The translations under genes and the position numbers were made by a program. The notes under the pieces were generated by a model. It had not been told where the DNA came from. It worked only from the letters and a program-made list of their open reading frames with translations, and did not search any database. Positions 12,201 through 22,100 of a stretch of 64,000 nucleotides of DNA are shown piece by piece. Source of the stretch: Himantopus leucocephalus (lineage: Eukaryota; Chordata; Aves; Charadriiformes; Recurvirostridae); NCBI GenBank assembly GCA_003993805.1, contig RSEF01000005.1:22469124-22533123 (forward strand), written 5' to 3'. Every line of letters starts with the position of its first letter. Position 1 is the first letter of the stretch.

Positions 12201-15200
12201 AATTCCAGACCATGAAACCAGCTGATATGAAATTATAATCCTGCCCGAGGCGCACAGGAGGAAGCACTGATGCACAGGTGACCCATGCAGGAGCCTGCAG
12301 TCTCTGACTGGTAACAGACTAACTGCAGGATGGCACCGGGCACCCACTGCTGAGCCCAGCCTGCTCCTGGGGACCTGCTGCAGCCCCTTGAGTCCAGGGG
12401 AATCTCCTAGGCCCTCTGATCTCTGTTGCTTCTTAGACCAAAGTCCAAGTTTTATAATGCATTATAAATGTAAATGCTTGTCAGCGTTCCTGTAATGGAT
12501 GGGTTAACTTTAACTACAGCTATGCACACGCAAATTTCGCAGTAGCAACTGCCATAATATGTAGTAATCTGGACCTTTGCCATGAAGGAATTAAAGGAAA
12601 CAGCACTTTATAAGAAAACCATTGGGGCTTCCACCTTACTTCCTTCAGATTTTTAGCAAAACACAGCTTTATTTCTGAATGAATAAATCATAAAATGCTA
12701 GTTGAAATAAGGAAACACATTAATACTAGCTAGAATTAAATACTTTCTCATTTTTTTCTGCAGCCCCTGAGCATTTCTTCCTTAAATTTTACAGGCACAC
12801 ACAAGTCAATCAATGAGTAGAACTGTGCTCCTCCACAATTTGTCTTTTCAGTCCACAGCCATCCCCCACTGCTATACTAATCTCTTCACAGCAGCCTCCA
12901 GTGCTCCGGGCACCACATCCCTCCCAGAGTGCTGTCAGCTTTAGCAGTCTGGATGGCTCTGTCTGAAAGTGTTGTATTTGTTTAAATGCCAATAGTCCCT
13001 CAGCACTTCCGCGAGGTATTCCAGTGGTTTTGGAATCCCTATATTCATGTCACACAAAAAAATGCAACTTCTCTCCACAAACGCTTACAAGCAGGAAGAT
13101 GTAGAACATTGAGAAGCAAAGAAAATTCAAAATGCAGTCTATAATGTTAATTACAGTTGCTGAACCAGCTTATTTAGATTATTTCTAATTTAGTAAGACT
13201 ATACAATGGAATGGACTAACATTAAGTTTAAATTTGGCAGACATTCAGTGGTGCAGAGGACTAAAACCACCATTCCAGAATGTTCAATATATTTTGATAT
13301 GCTGAATCGAGTTTTAATTACATGGCAGGGATATTTGTAGTCTGCAGAATTCAGCGTAGCATACAGAAACCTGAGCTGGCTTTAAAAAAATGACCTTAGG
13401 TACCAAAAGCAGCTTAGCTATGGCAACACAGGTCTCCATTTAGGTTAATTTACGCTTTACCCAGGCAATCCTTGCTGCAAGAGGCTCACTCTTTCTGATG
13501 CAGCAAACTTATAGGAGGGGGTGGGCGAGCAACAACGAAAAAAAACTTGATATTTGCAGTCACAGAAATGAGGAAAATAGGGCCAGAAAGAGCTAGAACA
13601 AAAAGAATGCTGGAGAGTCCTGACTAGGCAGGATTTTCTCTAAAGTGATGGAGGCACAGACTACTGGTGAGGAGTCAGCCTTTATTACCCTCAACAGTAG
13701 GAGCCACCACCTACAGCCCAGCTCCAGCAGCAGCAGCCTGCCTGTCTTCCAGGGCTCTTTGCCTTTACAAAGCATGCAATAATGGGACATGGCCTACGCC
13801 ACTGGCCTTCTTGCTCACCTTACCTTCTGGTTCCTGACCCACCTCCCACATCTATTTAAAACTATTCCAGGTTCTTTGTAGTACAACACAGCCTGACCAT
13901 CATGTAGTCTTATCTAAAGTTTGACTTGGTGTGCTGCTGGCTCATTCAGGACCAGATGTTCCTGTTGTTACTGCCAATAAGCCTCGTTCTGAACATACAT
14001 GATGTTCACATTGAATCATCAAAACAAGCTGACACTAGCCAATTCCCTTGCTGGCAGTTACACTGGAGATTTCTACTTCTGAAGGGGCCATATGGCACGA
14101 ACAACCCTACTCCTTTAGCAGGGGCTCTTCTAGGCACCCTGGCAGGCTACTTCCTCCCATCGCTTCATCCTCCACTGTACCTATATTGGTAAACTGAGAA
14201 TCTGAGTCTTCAGGGATATCAAAAAAGCTAGCACCTTCAATTAGCATCAAATTTTCTCAAAGTACTATACATAGATGTCTTTTGTTTGACTTGTTCTTAA
14301 GTGTAAGATGACATCAATGAGTTTTACAGAGTTTAGAATTCTCTTATCTACCCTTCAGCATCACTATATGTCCTATATTCGAAATTTCTATGAGGGAATG
14401 CACATCATGATGTTATCTGATTTTTACCCCACAATAATAATAAAAAAAATCCAGATCACCTCTGTGCCAAGAGCACATCATTACTTATCTTTTCTATTTT
14501 TCAGTGTAAGACTAAGATTCTTTCATTGCCTAAAGTACTTTTTGCGGCTTATCTAGCATCAAATGTGCTTTGAAATACAAACCTGCAGTTTCACAATAAT
14601 GACTCTTTCACATTAGCTGGCCACTTTTGGGAAATCAAGACTGAAAAGCATATTTGAATGGCAACTTCAGGTCATGTGCCTATGCAGTGGAATTCTTAGC
14701 TGGGGCTTCAGGAGGTATGAATGGCACAGGAAAGACAGAGGAGCTGCTCCATGTTGTAAGATGTACTTGGAGGACAAAAAAGTAGGAAATGGTATAACAC
14801 ACTTATTCGAGGGTAAATCATTTGATAAGAAAGAAGCTGTAGGAAGGAGAAGCAGCAAAGTTTAATACAAAAGGTTATGAAGGGATATAATTTTTTTAAG
14901 GTTTTTCTTTGCATTCTGAGTATCTCAGGTGAACAAAGTATCTCAGATAATGGAAATTTCAATTCCTCATTTATACTTAGAAAAGTCATGCAGACACATT
15001 TCATTTGTCCAGGATTGCACAACTAATGACAAAGACAGAAGAAGAACCCAGCAAAGAATACATAGCAAAGTCAAGAACTGTGAGGATGCTAGGGGCAGAA
15101 TTTCCTGATTCCAAATGTGGTAGTGTATTCACTAAGTTTCTCTCCATTTGTTCCAAGATCTTTTCCATTTCCTGAAAACATCAGCTGCTTGTTGAGAAGC

Positions 15201-18200
15201 AGCAAAAAGTAAACTTGAGATGGTTGAGATGTGTTTCAGAGGAACATTTTGTGGACTTCATACATTTGTGGGCTTCATACAATTACAGTGGGATTCTTCT
15301 GAAAATATTTCCAGAAAATCTAAGTGCAGGTTGTCACAGCTCAGATAATAGATGATGAGTGTTGGTTAAATAAAATGGATATGTAAGTACTGAACAACTT
15401 CAGGTATCCAGCCCTTAAACTTCCATTCATGGTGTGAACGAAAAAAAGATTTCCATTTTTAAGTGGAAAAATGAATGGCACCCTTTATAACTAACCTCCT
15501 CATTAAGTTTTCCTCATTCTTCCTTTGGGCTTCCCAGTACACTTGATTACGCTAAGTTAAGCTTACAGTGCAGCATAGTTGAACAGCCTGTATTTTCATC
15601 TTTTTCCCTAGGAACTGTCAAGGTCAATCTACTAATCAGTTCATTTTTCTCAGAGATTCACAGGGGTTGATTACCCTAAGGGCATCACTAATTAATATTC
15701 AGGGTTGAAACAGAAGACTGTTAGGCTTGATGCTAATTAAAGCTGGAGACTTCCATCCCCAGAAGCCCACAATGAAGTCAGTTTTAGTGTTAGAATGTGT
15801 TTTGCACCACCTATTTTTTCCCCCTTTTACTATTTCAGAAATTTCTTCCAGAATCAAATGTGCCAGACTTTTTCTCTGTACAGTTTAATGGGCTGAGATG
15901 CATTTGGTTAGCTTTAAAAATCTCTGCTACTATTTCAAAGGTCATCAGACACCTTACACATCTTTTTCTTCATGCAATCTGGAGGGACATTTGTGAAAAT
16001 CCAGCGAACTCCACATCTTAAAGCATTCACAATACCCACAGTCTGCTTCCTCATGCAGCTTCATCCTTTGCAGGAGATCTTAGTGAACATGAATGAGTTT
16101 GGAGGATCAGAGAAATTTTCTGTGGCCTCACCCAAGCAAAGCTGGTTATGATATCCCTGATACATATACAGAGTTCACTGAAGACTTCTAAATCCTGTAA
16201 AATCAGTGGGAAGACTGCCACCTATTTAAATGGACTTCAGATCACACCTTACAAAAACAGGAAAAATTGAAGTTTTATATGTCCTTAATGTATATTCATA
16301 TTTTCAGATGTCTTTCCCTTATGGAGTTCCTGCCATTCCTCATTTACCCCCAGATACATAGAATAATTACTCTCGATACACTTCAGGAACTATCAATAGC
16401 CTATTAACTTGTCATTTCCAGATCTATACACAGGGTGCTGCATCATCCTCTGTGTCACTGACATTTGATGTCCTGCTATTTGCTTTTCTTGATAGGGCCA
16501 GGGTCTCTGAGGAACAAAAGATTGGAAGCAATGCGCTGCACCCATTAAAATTAATTGCATGCAAACATTAGAAACCAGCCACCCATTTCAGTCATGAAAT
16601 ATGGATAAGGATTTGCTGAAAGCCATTTATATTAAATTACTTTTATGATAATATTTAACTTTCTGGTATTAAATATTTAGTGCCCTTTTGCTTCCCCAAT
16701 GTGATGAACCTTCACGTTCCCATATTTTTGACAGAACTGCAGAAAGTAGCTCAACAGTACCTTCAACACTTGTCTTTGAACCTACAAGGTGATTCTTAAG
16801 AGCAGGGATAGACAAATAACCCAGAGCCATGAGCACCTGCGTGATGCAGCACTGGCCTATGTGCCAACCAGTTTGGATTATGATAGGGCATACGTTCTTT
16901 GCATGCACTGCATCCTTCCTTAGAAGATCTTGAAGGACATCCCTAACTTGTAAGTTACCCTCCCCAGTCTACTTAAAAGGTAGTTAATATCTCCCATATC
17001 TGTGACAGTAGGCCTTTGTCACCAAATGAACCCTTTCCTGATAGTGAGTCAGCAATGGACAGGCACAGTGCCCAATCCTGCCCACCCCAGGTCCGCTCAG
17101 TCCCAGGGCAGGGCTGAAGTTCCTGACTGTACTTGTGTGTCTGTAGTAGTACATCCACAGTCAGTCTCAGCTCAGGGGTCTTGCCAAGAGCTCACTGAAG
17201 GATTTGCCGTCCTTTGGGGCATCAGAGAAATCTGTGGCCAAATGCAGAACATCAAAGGTCAGAGACCAGCTCCAGTCTCACTTCCTTGTTACAGCCAAGA
17301 AGCCAAGAAAAAGCTTGGTGCTGCAACAGCAGCAACATTTAGCTCAACTGGGAGCTCTTACTATAGCAGAGTCAGGATTGCCCCCCCCTACAAAAAAACC
17401 TTTTGCCTCATTGCTTCTTTCCTTTACATTCCACATTGATTCAAAAGGAAAAAAAAGCAATTCTGTACCTTGACTCCACTTCTCTTCCCAATTTAAGCAA
17501 ACTTGGTGTTGACTTGGTGTTGGTTAGTTAACATGGGAGTTCTCTGTGTACCAGCTGCCTCTACTAATAGGATCATCAAAACCAATAGCTCAGATTATGT
17601 TTCACTAACAGCAAAAGAGATGCTTCAGCTGCTCATAAGGGAAAGACTAGAGTGGGATCAGCATTTATGGTGTTGAAATATTGGCCTCCGAACAGCCTGG
17701 AGCAATAATATGATACACAGAAAAGAACCCAGCTGCTGGTTGTGAACAGAATCTCAAGTGAAAGACCATGCAAATAAACCCCAGCTTATCACTGGCAGTA
17801 TCAAAGATTATGGAAGGCACATTCACTGTGCTGCACAAAGCTGCTCAGTCCTGGGGATGCAGAGGAATTAACCACATGAATATTAACTGACTGAGGAAGC
17901 TGACGGTACTTGCCCTCTTGCTAAAGAAGTGTATTTGACTAGGCGGCTGAAAAGCTGGCCAGAGCAGTTTAATCATGCCTGTGGCAAATATTTCATGCCA
18001 TTCCTAGGCATCTATGCTTAGTTCACATTTAATTTCATTTAAATGAGAAACTACTGTACAGTGTCGAAACACTAAATTAATATTTATAGGTGTTTACCTA
18101 GCATTAACAGCAAGCAACTGTGTGGACTATATGTCTTGTGAATGTAGTCTGTGGCTACAAAATTAGAGGCGAAATCGGACTCGGCTTGGGGGAAAACAGC

Positions 18201-19121
18201 TTAGAGTAGGGTCTATCAATTTTTTGTCTTTTAGTCAAGTAAATACAGAATGCCTCCAGCCATATAGCACAAGCAGGCTTAAAGCTCCCCTTCAGTCTCA
18301 AAGAGAAGCCACCTCCATTGCTTGAATCAGAATAATTATTTCCTCCCGCATCCACTCACACTAAAATGAACTCTCAGGTCTCTTCCTCTTCTCTCCAAAG
18401 ATAAGGAAAAGCTGGATATAGCTCTAATAAGCACTGCAGTACCTTTTTGGAAGTATCCAGCATGTTTCTTCATTTGCTCAAGTGCTTCAAGGAGAGTTTA
18501 GACTACAAATAAAGATCAGTCACTGTCAGCAATAATCAGAGGAGCAGTTCTGTTTCGCGTCGCCTTATTCAACCAAAACTCATGGATGAAAAGCACGTCC
18601 TTGAAGTTGAATTCAAGCAAGTTAGGCCAACTGGCAGAGTGTGCTGCGCATGGAGTTCGCAGTTATGGTGCAGACACCTTAGGCTACTGATATAAAAGCC
18701 CATTTGGTCAATGTTGTGCATAGATAAAGAGCTCCTCAGCCTCTGACGGCAAATTCTCACAGTGCTTCATAGGAAAATCCAACTAGTGAAGAAAGTTATG
18801 GTACATTAGCCCAGCTACAGGGGTTATGGCAAATACACCTACCAGTCTTCAGCTGTGTACATGAGCTTCCCAGAGGACATGGAATTAAGTTCTTAGTCTC
18901 GGTCTCTATCATCAACATGTTCACTGGCTTGAGGCCAAAATAAGCCAGAAGCTAGGCACCAGAAAATGAGAAATACACACATGCTGTGTTTGAAAAAAAT
19001 GGTTTAAATGACTTGCCAACTTCATAATAGAAATCTCCTATGAAGATTTTTTTCATGATAGATGAAGAAATGGAGAAGCAAGCATAACATCTACTTCTGT
19101 AATATGTCAGGCAGCTGCCAA
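9280..19121. other. Long non-coding stretch without recognised gene
   Basis: Nothing coding is supported. The longest frame is 145 codons (17002-17439, plus) and has no recognisable domain. Small structures seen: an 11-bp inverted repeat at 11228-11269, homeodomain-type site clusters at about 11700-11830 and 15600-15790, and an AT-rich patch at 16530-16680 with TAATTGCATGCAAA-like content. No LINE, LTR element or DNA transposon was recognised before the CR1 that begins at 19122. Confidence 0.55.
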
Positions 19122-19204
19122 TTCATAGAATCATAAAATCATAGAATGGTTTAGGTTGGAAGGGGCGTTAAAGATCAACTAGTTCCAACCCCCTGCCACA
19201 CCTT

Positions 19205-19757
19205 CCACTAGACTGGGTTGCTCAAAGCCACATCCAACCTGCTTTTGAACACTTCTAGGGATGGGGCATCCACAACTTCTCTGGGCAACCTGTTCCAGTG
19301 TCTCACCACCCTCACAGTAAATAATTTCTTCCTAATATCTAATCTAAATCTACCCTCTTCCAGTTTAAAACTGTTACCTGTCATCCTGTCACTGCACTCC
19401 CTGATAAAGAGTTCCTCCCCGTCTTTCCTGTACGCCCCCTTTAGGTACTGGAAGGCTGCTATAAAGTCTTCCTGGAGCTTTCTCTTCTCCAGGCTGAACA
19501 ACCCCAACTCTCTCAGCCTGTCCTCATAGGAGAGGTGCTCCAGCCCTCTGGTCATCTTTGTGGCCCTCCTCTGGAGTTGATCCAATGGGTCCATGTCTTT
19601 CCTATGTTGGAGGCTCCAGAGCTGGACGCAGTACTCCAGGTGGGGTCTCACCAGGGCTGAGTAGACGGGCAGAATCACCTGCCTCGACCTGCTGACCACA
19701 CTTCTTTTGATGCAACCCAGGATGGGTTGGCTTTCTGGGCTGCAATTTTGCATTGCC
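19205..19757 (-). pseudogene. CR1 ORF2 C-terminal region (after the reverse transcriptase core)
   Basis: A single 181-codon frame (19753 down to the stop at 19208) covers the conserved tail of CR1 ORF2. Recognisable blocks include SALVRPHLEYCVQLW, a QRRATKM segment, LSYEDRLRELGLFSLEKRKL and HWNRLPREVVDAPSLEVFKS. These lie downstream of the RT catalytic core in the family, so no YxDD box is expected here. The frame is intact from the gap edge to its stop, unlike the endonuclease half, so this end is less decayed or lucky. The first residues next to the gap match the family pattern poorly, which may mean a small indel or poor base quality at the gap border. Confidence 0.9.
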
Positions 19758-19857
19758 NNNNNNNNNNNNNNNNNNNNNNNNNNNNNNNNNNNNNNNNNNN
19801 NNNNNNNNNNNNNNNNNNNNNNNNNNNNNNNNNNNNNNNNNNNNNNNNNNNNNNNNN
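19758..19857. other. Assembly gap of exactly 100 N inside CR1 ORF2
   Basis: Exactly 100 N residues, the usual placeholder for a gap of unknown size. On the minus strand the sequence before the gap ends in the endonuclease domain and the sequence after it begins downstream of the reverse transcriptase core. If the element was intact, the RT domain, roughly 1.5-2 kb, is missing here. Confidence 0.95.
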
Positions 19858-20343
19858 CTCCTCTTTGGCTCCTCTGTCACTTGGAGAAGGAAGTTATCAT
19901 TGACACAATCCAGGAATCTCCTGGGTTGCTTATGCCCTGCTGTGTTGTCCCTCAAAACACCCCATTAGGGTGGTTGAAGTCTCCCATGAGGACCAGGCTT
20001 GTGAACATGAGGCTGCTCCTATCTATCTTCTATAGAGGGTCTTGGCTGTTCATTCTTCCTGGTTGGGTGGCCTGTAGCAGACCCCCACTATGACATCACC
20101 TGTCCCTGCCCTCCATTTTATCCTGACCCATAATCTCTCGGTCGGCTCCTCATCCATCCCCAGGCAGAGCTCCATGCACTCCAGCTGGTCATTGACATAG
20201 AGGGAGATACCCCCTCCTCATCTCCCCTGCCTGTCCTTCCTGAAGAGCCTGTATCCTTCCATTCCAACACTCACAGGATCCCTCCCACTGCATCTCCGTG
20301 ATGCCCTGCAGGCTTGCGCACGTCTCTAACTCCTCCCATTTAT
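19858..20343 (-). pseudogene. CR1 ORF2 endonuclease domain, broken
   Basis: Minus-strand reading gives fragments of an APE-type endonuclease of the exonuclease-endonuclease-phosphatase fold, which nicks target DNA for LINE insertion. Seen in order: EELETCASLQG, a degraded ITEMQWEGS block (the family carries ITETWW here), LECMELCLGMDEEPTERLW, VGVCYRPPN, and the catalytic GDFNHPN block, then TAGHKQPRRFLDCVNDNFL. A stop follows the CYRPP block and another falls just after GDFNHPNG (near 19962), where a one-base shift restores the next block. At least two frame breaks plus stops make the domain non-functional. It runs into the N gap on one side and the nested CR1 on the other. Confidence 0.85.
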
Positions 20344-20597
20344 CATCATAAATCATAGAACAGCTTGGGTTGGAAGGGAACTTAAAGATCATCTAGTTCC
20401 AACCCCCCTGCCATGAGCAGGGACACCTCCCACTAGACCAGGTTGCTCAAAGCCCCATCCATCCTGGCCTTGAACAATTCCAGGGATGAGGCATCCACAA
20501 CTTCTCTGGGCAACCTGCTCCAGTGCTTCACCACCCTCATAGCGAAAAATTTCTTCATGATATCTAATCTAAATCTAGCCTCTTCCGATTTGAAGAT
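20344..20597 (-). mobile_element. Nested CR1 3' fragment inserted in the older CR1
   Basis: A second CR1 3' end lies in the same orientation inside the start of ORF2. It contains the 3' repeat-like end ('aaatcatagaac'), 'gggttggaagggaactt', the 3' UTR and about 50 codons of ORF2 C-terminus (RLDIMKKFFAMRVVKHWSRL then PREVVDASSLELFKARMDGA) with an intact frame. Removing it rejoins the host ORF2 around a MGNK codon run with only a 3-4 base overlap (TAT/TTAT) at the junction, so the borders are well placed. CR1 elements typically leave little or no target duplication. The insertion is younger than the host CR1. Confidence 0.85.
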
Positions 20598-20654
20598 TAT
20601 TCCCCATGCTGTTTGCATTTGCATAGAGGCATTTACATTGGGCCCCCAATCAAG

Positions 20655-21946
20655 CTAACTTACTGGCTGGAGTGGCTGGTATTCCTTTGTGCTGCACTCC
20701 AGATGCTCTCCTGTTGACCTGCAACCCTTCTCCAGGCTCTGGGCATCCATTAGTGGCATTGGCATCATACTGGTAGGAGTGGGATGGATTGTGGTTCCCC
20801 TCCCCCAGCAGCTCTGGTTTAAAGCCCTCTTCATGAGCTTGGCAAGACTGTGACTGAAGATGCTCTTCCCCTTCTCTGACAAGTGGACACCATCAGGCCC
20901 CAGTAGACGTGGTTTCTCAAAGCAAATCCCATGGTCTAAGTTCCATACCGCTGGCTGTGGCACCAGTCCTGTAACCATTTGTTGATTCGCCAGATCCAGC
21001 TGGCCCTTTCAAACACCTTCCCTTTGACCGGGAGGACTGATGAAAAAACCACCTGCACCCCAGAGTCCCTGACAACCGCTTCCAGGGCTCTGTAATCCTT
21101 GATGCTCCTCAGGCTGCTCCTGGCTGTATCACTGACACCCACATGAAACAACAGCAGCAAATAATAGTCAGAGGGCTGTACGAGGCTTGGTAGTCTCTCT
21201 GTGACATCTCTGATATGAGCCCCTGGTAAGCAGCACACCTCCCAAGAGAGTGCATCAGGTAGGCATATGAGAGCTTCTGTACCTCTCAGAAGACAGTCAC
21301 CTACTACTATCACCCATCACCTTTTCTTAGTTGCACTGGTTGTTGTACGGGGAGCAGATCAGGTTGCCTTACTCAGCCTCAGCACCTCTCTTGATGCAAT
21401 GGGTCTTCCATCTTCACTCTGCAGATCTGTGAAGCAGTTCTGCAAGGGCACCTCAGGCTTCAGGGGAAGCCTCTTCCTCCTGATGGTCCTTGCTGTCACA
21501 AGCTTCCAGTCTTCCCCCCTCCCTGACGGTGTGGGAGTTTTTGGCTGTTTGGCCGCGGGCTGTGGGTTCACTGCAGACTGTGCTTGGAACCACCTATCTA
21601 TCTCCTTCTCAGCCTTCTTGATGTTACACAGTCCCCTCACTGCCTCCTGCAGCTCAGCCACCTGCTCCAGGAGGTCTTCCACCTGGGCACAGATTTTGCA
21701 GGGAGGTCTGCTGGCTATCCCTGCCCCTGGAGGTCTTCCACCTGAGCACACATATTGCAGGCAGGTCTGCTGGCTATCCCTGCCCCAGGAGAAAGGTCGA
21801 GGCACCTCCTGCACTCTGATGTCTGCCCTGCAGACTTTCCCTTCATCAGCTTCGTCTGGGTGGAGGGATCGGCCGCCGCTGGGGTGGATGGTGCAGACCC
21901 CCCCAGCCAGTGCTGCAGCCTCTGCTCTCAGACAAGTGTCCACCAT
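20655..21946 (-). pseudogene. CR1 ORF1: CxxC/coiled-coil region plus SGNH-esterase-like domain, broken
   Basis: The likely start is the ATG at 21946-21944, followed by VDTCLRAEAAALAGG as in other CR1 ORF1 proteins, and the stop is at 20655-20657. ORF1 of CR1 binds nucleic acid and carries a C-terminal esterase of the SGNH family. The N-terminal part shows PCKICAQVEDLLEQVAELQE (CxxC then heptad leucines). A 59-bp tandem duplication at 21670-21787 repeats the CxxC segment and shifts frame. The esterase part (21313-20800) has block I as VVGDCLLRG, so the usual catalytic Ser of GDS is Cys (TGT codon). Block III reads HVGVSD, so the usual Asn is Ser. The D-x-x-H of block V (PDGVHLSEKGK) is present but lies in another frame after a shift near 20940. 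The protein is therefore inactive. Confidence 0.85.
21670..21787 (-). repeat. 59-bp tandem duplication within CR1 ORF1
   Basis: Two adjacent 59-bp units start at 21670 and 21729 ('ggaggtcttccacctg' opens both) and differ at only a few positions. Because 59 is not a multiple of three, the duplication shifts the reading frame. Both copies can encode the CxxC motif but in different frames (CKIC and CNMC). Confidence 0.9.
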
Positions 21947-22100
21947 TTTGCCTTGAGGATCAGGTAGGATGAGTGCCCTTGACCTGTGCAGATGGTCACA
22001 GAACAATGCCCAGTGCTCAACCAGTGGAATGCTCCTCCCTCGAAGAGGCACCCTTCTCATGCATCCTCCCACGTGAACAGCCGAAATTCGTAAGAACTTG
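21947..22100 (-). mobile_element. CR1 5' UTR remnant
   Basis: Immediately upstream of the ORF1 ATG on the minus strand is the G/C-balanced leader seen ahead of ORF1 in long CR1 copies ('cctgatcctcaaggcaaa' just before the ATG, 'gaacaatgcccagtgctc' on the plus strand). No clear 5' end could be set. Sequence beyond about 22100 looks unrelated. Confidence 0.5.

Larger units (their letters stand above)
19122..22100 (-). mobile_element. Long CR1 LINE, near full length but gapped and interrupted
   Basis: The minus strand carries, in order from about 22100 down to 19122, a CR1 5' UTR, ORF1, the ORF1/ORF2 junction, the ORF2 endonuclease, an assembly gap, the ORF2 C-terminal part, and a short 3' UTR ending in 'atagaatcat'-type repeats at 19122-19146. 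CR1 is the dominant LINE of bird genomes, and a copy this long is uncommon because most are cut to a few hundred bases at the 5' end. This copy cannot be autonomous. ORF1 has an internal duplication and frameshift, the endonuclease has stops and frameshifts, and a second CR1 sits near the start of ORF2. The 5' border is an estimate because the UTR fades into unique sequence between about 22060 and 22177. Confidence 0.9.
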
